Shown: one piece after another, positions 56,622 through 64,000 of the stretch
How the letters are laid out: every line of letters starts with the position of its first letter
Numbering within the stretch: the first letter of the stretch is position 1
Assembly: GCA_964519665.1 (NCBI GenBank)
Contig: CAZFIV010000022.1
Location: 1 to 64,000 of the forward strand
Source of the DNA: JANQQN01 sp964519665
GTDB taxonomy: Bacteria > Myxococcota > Kuafuiibacteriia > Kuafuiibacteriales > Kuafuiibacteriaceae
Length of the DNA: 64,000 nucleotides
Direction of reading: 5' to 3'
Notes under the pieces: generated by a model
Told to the model about the DNA's origin: nothing
The model's input: the letters and a program-made list of their open reading frames with translations, nothing else
Database searches by the model: none
Position numbers and translations under genes: made by a program

Positions 56622-59237
56622 CTACTGGCAAGCCTCGCAAGACTCGGGATTCTCGAGAGAGCACGCCACCGCCTGGCGGGCGGGAATCTGAGACGTCGTG
56701 GAGACGGTCGTCTTCGCGATCTTCGTCGCTGGACGCGACCTCAAATAGTAGGTCGTCTTGAGTCCCTTCTTCCACGCGTAGAAATACATCGATGACAGCT
56801 GACCGATGTTGGGACTCTCGGTGAACAGGTTCAGCGATTGGCTCTGGTCGATGAACGCGCCCCGGTCGGCCGCCATGTCGATAAGGGACCGCATCGGGAG
56901 TTCCCAGGCGGTTCGGTAGAGATGGCGGATGTCTTCGGGCAACGCGTCAACCCCTTGCACCGAGCCCTCCCCCATCTTGATCTGCTGGCGGACCGTCTCG
57001 TTCCACAGGCCCCGAGTCTTCAGCTCCGCCACCAGGTACCGATTGAGCTGCAGGAACTCACCGGAAAGGGTCTCTCGCTTGAAGAGGTTGGAAACCTGCG
57101 GCTCGATGCACTCGTAGCACCCGGCGATCGACGCGATGGTCGCCGTCGGCGCGATCGCGAGCACCAGCGAGTTACGCAGACCGTACGCCTTGATGCGCGC
57201 CTTGAGCTCGCTCCAGCGATCGGGTTTGGTCGGCGTCAGGCCCCACAGGTCAAACTGAAGATGCCCTTGCGCGGCTCGGGTTTCAGCAAACGCAGGATGC
57301 GCCCCGTACGCCTCGGCCAGGTCGCAGCTGGTGCTGAGCGCCGCAAAGTAGACCTCTTCTTGGATCCGGGTAGAGAGCACCCGCGCCTCGTCCGAGTCGA
57401 AGGGCAAGCCCAGCATGAAGAAGACGTCTTGCAGGCCCATCAGCCCAAGCCCGACCGGCCGCCACCGAGCGTTCGACCGCGCGGTGCTCTCGATCGGATA
57501 GAAGTTCATGTCGATCACCCGGTCGAGCTGTTTGAGTGCCGTGCGCACCGTGGTGTGAAGCTTGTCGAAGTCGATCGCCCCGTCGCGAACGTGACGAGCC
57601 AGGTTCACGCTGCCCAAATTGCACACCGCCGTCTCTTCGTTCGAAGTGACTTCGATGATCTCGGTGCACAGGTTCGACAAGTGGACGACCCGACCCGGAA
57701 CCGCGGTCTGGTTGCATTTCTTGTTGCTCGCGTCCTTGAAGGTCATCCAGCCGTTACCGGTTTGGGCCAGCGTCCGCATCATTCGAGCGTACAGGTCGCG
57801 GGCCCGCACCACCCGGACGACTTTGTCGCTCTTTTCGGCCTCGAGATAGGCGCGCTCGAACTCGTCGCCGTAAAGGTCGACCAGATGCGGAAAGTCGTTG
57901 GGATTCAGAAGTGACCAGTCTCCGTCGGCCTCGACCCGGCGCATGAACAGATCGGACACCCAGTTGGCGAGATTCAGGTTGTGCGTTCGCCGCGCCTCGT
58001 CGCCGGTGTTCTCTTTGAGCTCGAGGAACTCTTCGATGTCGGCGTGCCAGGTCTCGAGATAGACGCAGCACGCACCCTTCCGCTTGCCGCCCTGATTGAC
58101 GGCGGCCACCGACGCGTCGAGGGTCTTCAACCAAGGCACGATCCCGTTCGAGTGGCCGTTGGTGGATCGGATCAGCGCCCCCCGGGACCGTACCCGGTGA
58201 TACGCAAGGCCGATGCCTCCCGAGAACTTCGAAAGGGCGGCCACGTCGGCGTACCGCTGATAAATATCGGCCAGGTCGTCCTGCGGTGAGTCGAGCAAGA
58301 AGCACGACGACATCTGTTCGTGCCGGGTGCCGGAGTTGAACAGGGTCGGCGAGCTCGGCAGATACTCGAGTGAAGAGAGCAGATCGTACAGCTCGAGGGC
58401 CTCTCGCACGTCGTCGTTGCACAGGGAGCAAGCGACTCGCATGAAGAAATATTGAGGCGTCTCGAGGACCGTCCGGTCGCTCGGGTGGCGAAGCAGATAC
58501 CGGTCGTAGACCGTCCGGAGTCCGAAGTACTCGAACAGGTGGTTGCGGCTGGTGACGACCGCGTCGTTCAGCTTACGCTTGTTGGCTTTGACGAAGAGCC
58601 GAAGCCGATCGTTGATCAGCCCGGCTTTGTGCCCCGCCTTGATCGACTGCGAAAAGGACTGGATGTCCTGCTGGGCGACCTCTTTATCGATGAACGTCGA
58701 AAGTAGCCGAGCCGCCAGGCGCGAGTACTCCGGCTCTTCGGCCGTGAACGACGCCGCCGTTTGTATCGACAGCTGGTCGAGCTCGGAGGTCGTCGCTCCG
58801 TCGTACAGGCCGGAGATGGTCTTGATGGCCACCCGGTTGGCGTCGACGTTCTGAAGGCCGCTGCAGCACCGCCCGATCGCCCGGACGATCTTGTTGAGGT
58901 CGACGAGCTCGAAGCGACCATTGCGCTTTTTGACCTGCATCTGGGTGAACGCGTCCACCGGCGCGCTGGCGGCCGGCCGGCCGGAAAGCGTCTTGGCCTC
59001 GTCGCCGGCCCCCGCCGGCCGCGCTGCTCGGCCTCGTGGGCCCGCGACGTCCGCGACGTCCGCGACGTCCGCGACGTCCGCGACGTTTGCGGCGTCCGCG
59101 ACGTTTGCATCGTCTGCGACGTTTGCAGCGTCCGCGACGTTCGCGACGTCCGCCAATTCGGCAGCGTCCGCCAAATCCGCGACCTCAGAGTGGGAAGTCG
59201 TCGCGCCGTTCGAGTGAGGGGTGATGCCGGTCTCCAT
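56622..59237 (-). CDS. nrdA: Ribonucleotide reductase class I large subunit
   Basis: 871 residues. A low-complexity Ala/Asp/Val repeat (18-65) and linker (66-98) precede an ATP-cone (about 100-190) that binds ATP or dATP and tunes activity. The catalytic core has SSCFLLDS, NLCTEI (active Cys and Glu region) and AVCNLGSVNL; the radical-transfer Tyr pair lies in KTTYYLRSRP; the C-terminus ends ESCEACQ, the redox Cys tail reduced by thioredoxin or glutaredoxin. It reduces ribonucleoside diphosphates. About 100 residues longer than typical owing to the N-terminal repeat. Candidate NrdR boxes lie upstream. Confidence 0.95.
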   Translation of the reverse strand: METGITPHSNGATTSHSEVADLADAAELADVANVADAANVADDANVADAANVADVADVADVADVAGPRGRAARPAGAGDEAKTLSGRPAASAPVDAFTQMQVKKRNGRFELVDLNKIVRAIGRCCSGLQNVDANRVAIKTISGLYDGATTSELDQLSIQTAASFTAEEPEYSRLAARLLSTFIDKEVAQQDIQSFSQSIKAGHKAGLINDRLRLFVKANKRKLNDAVVTSRNHLFEYFGLRTVYDRYLLRHPSDRTVLETPQYFFMRVACSLCNDDVREALELYDLLSSLEYLPSSPTLFNSGTRHEQMSSCFLLDSPQDDLADIYQRYADVAALSKFSGGIGLAYHRVRSRGALIRSTNGHSNGIVPWLKTLDASVAAVNQGGKRKGACCVYLETWHADIEEFLELKENTGDEARRTHNLNLANWVSDLFMRRVEADGDWSLLNPNDFPHLVDLYGDEFERAYLEAEKSDKVVRVVRARDLYARMMRTLAQTGNGWMTFKDASNKKCNQTAVPGRVVHLSNLCTEIIEVTSNEETAVCNLGSVNLARHVRDGAIDFDKLHTTVRTALKQLDRVIDMNFYPIESTARSNARWRPVGLGLMGLQDVFFMLGLPFDSDEARVLSTRIQEEVYFAALSTSCDLAEAYGAHPAFAETRAAQGHLQFDLWGLTPTKPDRWSELKARIKAYGLRNSLVLAIAPTATIASIAGCYECIEPQVSNLFKRETLSGEFLQLNRYLVAELKTRGLWNETVRQQIKMGEGSVQGVDALPEDIRHLYRTAWELPMRSLIDMAADRGAFIDQSQSLNLFTESPNIGQLSSMYFYAWKKGLKTTYYLRSRPATKIAKTTVSTTSQIPARQAVACSLENPESCEACQ
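59042..59186 (-). repeat. 9-bp tandem repeat coding Ala-Asp-Val units in nrdA
   Basis: About 16 units of a 9-bp period (GTCCGCGAC and variants in the plus orientation) encode residues 18-65 with patterns VAD and AANVAD. The perfect run (59042-59080) looks recently expanded. Confidence 0.8.
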
Positions 59238-59289
59238 TTCGCTGCCTCCGTTTGATGCTGCGGCGGTTCGAACGCACCGCCAGACCCCA

Positions 59290-59336
59290 ACACCAGATAT
59301 AGGGGCGTCTCGCCGAGGTCAACGCTATATCTTGAG
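59290..59336. promoter_or_regulatory. Candidate pair of NrdR boxes upstream of nrdA
   Basis: Two sites with core CTATATCT, at about 59290-59305 (minus strand) and 59325-59336 (plus), centred about 30 bp apart, near three helical turns. NrdR boxes normally occur as pairs with about 31-bp spacing. They flank and overlap the likely nrdA promoter. Confidence 0.5.
59296..59322 (-). promoter_or_regulatory. Likely nrdAB promoter
   Basis: Minus strand TTGACC (59317-59322) and TATATC (59296-59301) with a 15-bp spacer; the -10 lies inside a candidate NrdR box, about 60 bp upstream of the nrdA ATG. Confidence 0.45.
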
Positions 59337-59516
59337 CTGCGAGGCGCCGCGAGGACCTCAAGATCGCGACACCATTCGGGTTTGGTGCCGTTCGGGAAAG
59401 AAGGCCCGGCCCAAATTTTTTTTCTTTCTGTCTCGCCTGCGCGGTCTTCATCAGCGTGAAACGGCATCGGTTGTGGCCGCCCCAGGCCGGTGGGACGATG
59501 TGAGTCGGCCTTGGCG

Positions 59517-60035
59517 ATGCAGGCCTCATCGCTCACCACGAGGGATCAGGTGGCGGCGCTCTACCGACGCTACGGGGCGCTCGTGCAGAATCGTTGCCGC
59601 TACCTCCTGGGCGACCGCGACGCGGCGCAGGATGCGGCGCAGGAGGTCTTCGTGAAGGTGCTTCGCAACCTGGATCAGTTCCGCGGCGACGCCTCGCCCT
59701 CCACGTGGATCCTGCGGATCGCGACCAACCACTGCCTCAACCGGTTGGCCGCTCAGCGAGCCGGCTGGATGTCGAGATTTCGCCAACACGTTCGACACGT
59801 CGACGAGGCGGGCCTTCGCGGCGGCGTCGACCCCGAGAAGGCTCGGTTGGTTCGTCAGATCCTCGGCCGGCTCGACCGGGAGACGCAAGCGGTCGCCGTC
59901 CACTACTACGTCGACGAGATGACCCAGGACGAAATCGCGGCTCTGATCGGGCGTTCGTTGCCCACGATCCGCAAACGGCTGGCAACCTTTCGGCGGGTCG
60001 CGCGCAGGGAGATCGGCGATGGCGCCTTCGAATGA
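59517..60035 (+). CDS. ECF-type sigma factor
   Basis: 172 residues from ATG 59517 (GTG 59490 is an alternative). Region 2 (YRRYGALVQNRCRYLLGD and DAAQDAAQEVFVKVLRNL, then WILRIATNHCLNRL) and region 4 (MTQDEIAALIGRSLPTIRKRL) are clear; region 3 is missing, as in ECF factors. It directs RNA polymerase to a small regulon. The downstream gene overlaps it by 17 bp and encodes a likely anti-sigma factor. Confidence 0.92.
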   Translation: MQASSLTTRDQVAALYRRYGALVQNRCRYLLGDRDAAQDAAQEVFVKVLRNLDQFRGDASPSTWILRIATNHCLNRLAAQRAGWMSRFRQHVRHVDEAGLRGGVDPEKARLVRQILGRLDRETQAVAVHYYVDEMTQDEIAALIGRSLPTIRKRLATFRRVARREIGDGAFE

Positions 60036-60870
60036 CCGGGCGCGGCTGCACGAGCTTCGCCGGCTGGCTTACGGGGAGCTCGACGTCGAGGCCGAACGGG
60101 CGTTGAGACGTCGCCTCGAATCGAACCCCGAGGCGTCGGTTCGCCTGCGCCAGCTGATGGACGAGGCGACCGAGTTCGAACGAGTCGAAGCGTCCGTCGA
60201 CGCGTTCAGCGCCGCGGTGCTCGAACGCCTCGAGCGCTCCGACGACCAGCCCCCTCCTCGAGCCGCCTCCGCGCCGTGGGGGCTCGCGCACGCCTTGAGG
60301 CCACCGAAGATCGTCGGATGGGCCGTGGCCGCGGCCGCCGCGATGAGTCTGTGGCTGGTGGTCGCGCCCGAGGCACCCGAGCCGGGCGTGCGCACCAAAG
60401 GCGGCCGAGAGAGCTCGCCCCCGGCCGGCGAGGCGCAGTGCGCGCAGACGCCGTGCCCGCACCTCGAAATGTTCGTCAAAGACCACGATGGGATCCGCCC
60501 AGGGCTCGACGGGGTTCGACTCCGTGACGGCGACTGGGTTCAGTTCCGCTATCGAGCGTCCGGGCACTCGCACCTGTTCGTGGTCTCGCTGGACGATGAC
60601 GGGGTGCTGACCCCGCTGTATCCCGACCACTTCGGGTCGAGCGTCGTCATCCGGTCCGAAGGCCGCCACGTGTTGAGTGGGAGCATCATCCTCGACGACG
60701 CGATCGGTCCCGAGCGGATCTACGCCTTCTTTTCGGGGCACCCTCTGTCCTTCGAGGAGGTCGAGCGGGCGATGGATTCGATCGTCGACCCCGAGCACGA
60801 AGCCCGAGTTGCTGGGCTCCCCCGAGGCGTCGACCAGGTGAGTATTTTGATCCACAAGGTATCTCCGTGA
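60019..60870 (+). CDS. Anti-sigma-like membrane protein
   Basis: 283 residues. An N-terminal helical cytoplasmic part (1-75, with LRRLAYGELD and LESNPEA like anti-sigma domains but no HxxxCxxC zinc motif), one transmembrane segment (about 98-116), then a periplasmic beta domain (150-280) resembling DUF4384. It would hold the ECF factor and sense a periplasmic cue. It overlaps both neighbours (17 bp, then 4 bp), so translation is coupled. Confidence 0.75.
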   Translation: MAPSNDRARLHELRRLAYGELDVEAERALRRRLESNPEASVRLRQLMDEATEFERVEASVDAFSAAVLERLERSDDQPPPRAASAPWGLAHALRPPKIVGWAVAAAAAMSLWLVVAPEAPEPGVRTKGGRESSPPAGEAQCAQTPCPHLEMFVKDHDGIRPGLDGVRLRDGDWVQFRYRASGHSHLFVVSLDDDGVLTPLYPDHFGSSVVIRSEGRHVLSGSIILDDAIGPERIYAFFSGHPLSFEEVERAMDSIVDPEHEARVAGLPRGVDQVSILIHKVSP

Positions 60871-62477
60871 GGTGGCTGCTCATCCTGCTGGCGGCGGTGG
60901 GGGTGATGACCGCGTTGACGCGTTCGGCGAACGGCGGCGGCTCGCGTCGCTTCGCCTTGTTGATCGGCAACAACGTTGGAGAACCTCCGGCCGAGAACCT
61001 GAGATATGCCGAAGATGACGCGCGCAAGGTCGCGGCGGTGCTGATCGAGTTGGGTGGTTACCGCCCCGACGACATCTTCGTGCTGACCGGTCGCACGACC
61101 GACGACGTTCGCCGGGCGCTGAGCGAGCTCGAAGCCCGGCTTCGGCAAGCCAAGCGCGAACAGCACCACGCCACCCTATTCGTTTATTACTCGGGCCATG
61201 CTCGGTCCGGCGAGCTGTGGTTGACCGGCACCCGCCTGCCCCTTCGCGAGCTCCGGCAACGCCTGAACCGCTCCGCCGCCGACGTTCGGATCGGCGTGGT
61301 CGATGCGTGCGAGGCGGGCGCGCTCACCCGCCTCAAAGGCGGGCGGCGGGGACCGTCTTTTCTGTTCGAGCCCGACGACCGAGCGCCGGCGCGCGGCCTG
61401 ATCCTGATCAGCTCCAGCTCGGCCGACGAGGCCAGCCAAGAATCGGACGAGCTCGGCGGTTCCTTCTTCACGCACTACCTGACCAGCGGCCTCCGAGGCG
61501 ACGCCGACGACTCGGGCGAAGGACGGGTGACCCTCGGCGAAGTCTACGCGTATGCCTACCATCGAACCGTGGAGATCACGGCCGGAACCCGGTCGGGCCC
61601 GCAACACCCGACCTACCGGTTCGACCTCGAGGGGCAGGCCGACGTGGTGCTGACCGACGTATCGCAGGGCCGGTCGGGGCTCGTGTTTCCGGCCCCGCTC
61701 GCGGGCCGGTACATGCTGTTCGATACTCGCCGGGCCCGAGTGGCCGCCGAGATTGAAAAGGAAGTCGGTCAGTCTCGTCGGCTGGCCCTGCCCGCGGGCC
61801 GCTACGTGATCAAGAAGCGGCAGTCCGACCACCTGCTCACCGCCACCTTCGAACTGGCGGACGGCGCCTTTCATTGGATCGACGAGTCGACGATGCGCAA
61901 GGTGGCCTTCGAAGACGATCCGATCAAGGGTCTGCGGCGGGCCGCCCGCTGGCACGACCGGCCCTTCGAGGTCGACCTCCGCGCGGTCGTCGTCGCCCAA
62001 GGCTTTCTGACGAGCTCCGCGCGGGACGAGCTCTTTCCGGCGCTACCGCTGTTCGGCATCGGCATCGAGGTCGGACCGGTCCTCGGCGCGCAGGTGGGCG
62101 CCGAAGTCCTCTGGGGGCAAAGAAATGGAGCGCCGTTCCAACTCGATGACGTCACTCTTCGCCAAGACTTCTGGCAGCTCGAATCCGCGGTCCAGGTCAC
62201 CTGGGGGGCTCGCTTTCGACAATTCTCCTTTCACGCTGGCCCTCGATTGGCCGGGCAATACATGCAGCGGCGGTTTCCGGTCGACAGCGCGCTTCGCGGC
62301 ACGGTGCAGGACCACTTCGGTCTCAGTCCGGCTGTCGTCACGTCGGCCCGGTGGTACCCCTGGGAGAATGTGTCGCTCGGAGTGACCGGTCGCTTTGGCG
62401 TGCTGCTGTTCAGCGTCGACAACAATCAGGCGCTCCCGTTCGCTGAAGGCGGCGTGAGCATCGGAGTCATCCCATGA
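60867..62477 (+). CDS. Caspase-like peptidase with barrel-like C-terminus
   Basis: 536 residues, GTG start in a GTGA overlap with the upstream stop. Signal peptide (1-22). Residues 27-255 form a C14 caspase domain with catalytic H111 in YYSGHARSG and C148 in VVDACEAGAL. Residues 255-370 are beta-rich, and from about 375 to the end the alternation of polar and hydrophobic residues with Gly suggests an outer-membrane barrel-like domain, without a terminal aromatic. The substrate is unknown. Export to the envelope is inferred from the signal peptide. Confidence 0.82.
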   Translation: MRWLLILLAAVGVMTALTRSANGGGSRRFALLIGNNVGEPPAENLRYAEDDARKVAAVLIELGGYRPDDIFVLTGRTTDDVRRALSELEARLRQAKREQHHATLFVYYSGHARSGELWLTGTRLPLRELRQRLNRSAADVRIGVVDACEAGALTRLKGGRRGPSFLFEPDDRAPARGLILISSSSADEASQESDELGGSFFTHYLTSGLRGDADDSGEGRVTLGEVYAYAYHRTVEITAGTRSGPQHPTYRFDLEGQADVVLTDVSQGRSGLVFPAPLAGRYMLFDTRRARVAAEIEKEVGQSRRLALPAGRYVIKKRQSDHLLTATFELADGAFHWIDESTMRKVAFEDDPIKGLRRAARWHDRPFEVDLRAVVVAQGFLTSSARDELFPALPLFGIGIEVGPVLGAQVGAEVLWGQRNGAPFQLDDVTLRQDFWQLESAVQVTWGARFRQFSFHAGPRLAGQYMQRRFPVDSALRGTVQDHFGLSPAVVTSARWYPWENVSLGVTGRFGVLLFSVDNNQALPFAEGGVSIGVIP

Positions 62478-63457
62478 TCCGAACCGCCCGAATCTTGGCC
62501 CTCCTGTGCGCCGCCACGGCCTGCCACGACCCCTACTCCAACGAAGACCTCGTCTTCCTGTACAACAGCGTGCCCGACGAGATCGAAGTCGCGGTTCCAA
62601 CCGACGACGGCGTCACCGGCGTCAATGCGCCCGGAGCTTCCCCCTCCGCGGAAACCGCGCTGTTCTACCGGGAGACCTACCGAGCCGCGAATGACATCAA
62701 CCAGGACGTGCTCTCTTTGGTGGCTCTGATCGACGACATCGTGGCCCAGCCCCCGACCGAGCGGAGGGATGACACCCGTGTCTGGGGGCCGATCCCCGAC
62801 CGGGACGGAGTACAGCTGACCTTGATTGCCGACCGAATTCGGACCTCGACCGTGCTGCAAGCGACCTCCACCAGCACCCCCGCGGCGGCCCCAGAGGCCT
62901 TCACCTACGTGATGCTCGCCATCGGTCCTCAGCAGTCGGAGCCCGTCGCGATCGTCAGCGGTCAACAGGTACCGGAGCCGTCGGGCGTGCAGGGGACCTT
63001 GGTCGTCGACGTCACCGCATCCCGAAGCGTCTATCCATCGCAGGTCGGTCAGGGTCAGGTCGTGGTGGGATACGACACTCGGTTCGGGCAGCTGACCCTC
63101 GAGCTCGCCCTCGGCGAGCTGTTCGAGGGGTTCCCTCCGACGGCGAGCTGGCGTCATACCCGAACCGGCGGCAACGCCGGGACTTTCCTGTACTTCATGT
63201 GGCAGAACTTCGATCCCACCACCCCCCATCCCGAGCTGTGGTCCGTCGCCGCCCGCTGGCGAGACGACGGGCAAGGACGGGCCGACGTCGCGATCACCAA
63301 CGGTGACCTGGCCTTGCCGCTTTTCGTCGCCGAGTGCTGGGACTCGGCCTTTCGACGCACCTACCTGCTCTCCAACATTCCGGATCCCGCTTATTTTCCG
63401 GTCGGGACCGTCCAAGGCTGTGCGCCCGACCTGAGAGACGGGCAGTTTCCGGAGTAA
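62474..63457 (+). CDS. Lipoprotein of unknown function
   Basis: 327 residues, coupled ATGA with the caspase gene. Signal sequence with lipobox ATAC (Cys near residue 17). The mature part is beta-rich with no family I recognise. Membership in the sigma/anti-sigma/caspase operon suggests an envelope partner of the caspase-like protein. Confidence 0.7.
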   Translation: MIRTARILALLCAATACHDPYSNEDLVFLYNSVPDEIEVAVPTDDGVTGVNAPGASPSAETALFYRETYRAANDINQDVLSLVALIDDIVAQPPTERRDDTRVWGPIPDRDGVQLTLIADRIRTSTVLQATSTSTPAAAPEAFTYVMLAIGPQQSEPVAIVSGQQVPEPSGVQGTLVVDVTASRSVYPSQVGQGQVVVGYDTRFGQLTLELALGELFEGFPPTASWRHTRTGGNAGTFLYFMWQNFDPTTPHPELWSVAARWRDDGQGRADVAITNGDLALPLFVAECWDSAFRRTYLLSNIPDPAYFPVGTVQGCAPDLRDGQFPE

Positions 63458-63487
63458 CGGCTTCGAACCCCGCCCGGTACTGAGTGC

Positions 63488-64000
63488 ATGGAATTTCTGT
63501 CGCGAACGCGTGCCTGGATACCTTTTACCGGACTGCTCGTCGGGGCGGCGAGCGTCTTCGCCGCGAACGTGAGCTGCGCCCACGCCGAGTCCACCCCGCC
63601 GGAGCTGGGTGACGTGCGCTGGCACCGGGACTACGAAGCGGCTCGAAAAGCAAGCGCACGAACCGGTCGCCCGCTCCTGGTGTTGTTCGATGAAGTGCCC
63701 GGCTGCTCGACCTGTGTTCGGTACGGCCAAGCGGTGCTCACCCATCCCCTGATCGTCGAGGCCGCCGAGACTCTGTTTGTCCCCGTCGCGGTGTACAACA
63801 ACGTGCCTGGGCCTGACCGTCGGGTCCTCGAAAAGTACGGCGAGCCGACCTGGAACAACCCGGTCGTGCGGCTCGTGTCGGCCGACGAAGCCCCGCTCAC
63901 TCCGCGTCTCTCGGGCCGTTATGACCAGGCCTCGCTGGTCCAGGCCATGCAGGCTGCTCTTCGCAAGGCCGGGCGGCCGGTGCCCGGCTATCTTCAGCTC
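63488..64000 (+). CDS. Thioredoxin-fold secreted protein (3' end outside window)
   Basis: 171 residues to the window edge, from ATG 63488, 30 bp after the lipoprotein gene. A signal-like N-terminus (ends near CAHAES) is followed by a thioredoxin-like fold with VPGCSTCVRYG (Cys-Ser-Thr-Cys, CxxC near residues 72-75), similar to thioredoxin-7 type domains. A cis-Pro position is not seen clearly. It could be a thiol-disulfide enzyme of the envelope. Incomplete. Confidence 0.7.
   Translation, partial: MEFLSRTRAWIPFTGLLVGAASVFAANVSCAHAESTPPELGDVRWHRDYEAARKASARTGRPLLVLFDEVPGCSTCVRYGQAVLTHPLIVEAAETLFVPVAVYNNVPGPDRRVLEKYGEPTWNNPVVRLVSADEAPLTPRLSGRYDQASLVQAMQAALRKAGRPVPGYLQL

Noticed and set aside
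59042..59186. Tandem repeats looked at as a CRISPR array
   Set aside because: Units are 9 bp with no spacers and lie in frame within nrdA.
59407..59425. T-rich tract that could be a terminator
   Set aside because: No upstream plus-strand gene and no stable hairpin ahead of it; it sits between the nrdA and sigma-factor promoters.
62426..63745. Minus-strand open frame opposite the lipoprotein gene
   Set aside because: Antisense shadow; the plus-strand genes are coupled by overlaps and have a lipobox and signal peptides.

Overview
The window is high-GC, densely coded DNA from a Gram-negative bacterium, most likely a myxobacterium or relative (Myxococcota / former Deltaproteobacteria). The signs are a giant TPR protein next to an MJ0042-type zinc-ribbon protein and a small outer-membrane barrel (compare the gltI/gltJ/cglE gliding genes), a Pkn-type Ser/Thr kinase, caspase-like and ECF sigma genes, PEGA and LysM proteins, and BamA and Tol-Pal-type envelope genes. 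No rRNA, tRNA, CRISPR array, insertion sequence or phage gene was seen. Almost all of the window is protein-coding; only one gap exceeds 300 bases (52999-53352).

Region 1 (1-15904, all minus): a C45 acyltransferase-like enzyme, a class III cyclase domain, an outer-membrane barrel, a 4156-residue TPR protein, and the start of a zinc-ribbon protein that runs off the window. The last three resemble the GltH/CglE-GltI-GltJ part of the Myxococcus focal-adhesion gliding machine.

Region 2 (15930-31522, mostly minus): bamA, clpB (with its own promoter and terminator), divergent rarA, then an unusual protein-quality-control group: a two-module Clp/Hsp100-like ATPase fused to a release-factor-2-like tail without GGQ, a TPR protein, an Hsp70 paralogue and a J-domain/TPR protein. 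The TPR and J proteins share a small winged-helix-like domain.

Region 3 (30299-40812, minus): argD, hslU, hslV, xerC, trmFO, a Ser/Thr kinase, dprA, a LysM protein and a CpoB/YbgF-like lipoprotein. The dprA-x-trmFO-xerC-hslV-hslU order matches the Bacillus smf-topA-gid-codV-codW-codX order, with a kinase where topA sits. Spacing is tight from the lysM gene to the Clp fusion, so long transcripts are plausible.

Region 4 (40970-52998): a dihydrouridine synthase and a small AT-hook protein on plus, then on minus a likely operon of PEGA protein, PPP-type phosphatase, secreted protein, beta-helix protein, an 1828-residue SLC12 cation-chloride cotransporter fused to coiled coils and a P-loop ATPase-like domain, and an MscS channel translationally coupled to it. 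This looks like an undescribed osmotic or ion-homeostasis system.

Region 5 (53353-64000): recD2, convergent nrdB and nrdA (class I ribonucleotide reductase, with candidate NrdR boxes and an odd low-complexity N-terminal repeat on NrdA), then a plus-strand operon of ECF sigma factor, anti-sigma-like membrane protein, caspase-like protease with a barrel-like C-terminus, lipoprotein and a thioredoxin-fold protein cut by the window end.

All functions are read from motifs and gene context alone; no database search was possible.
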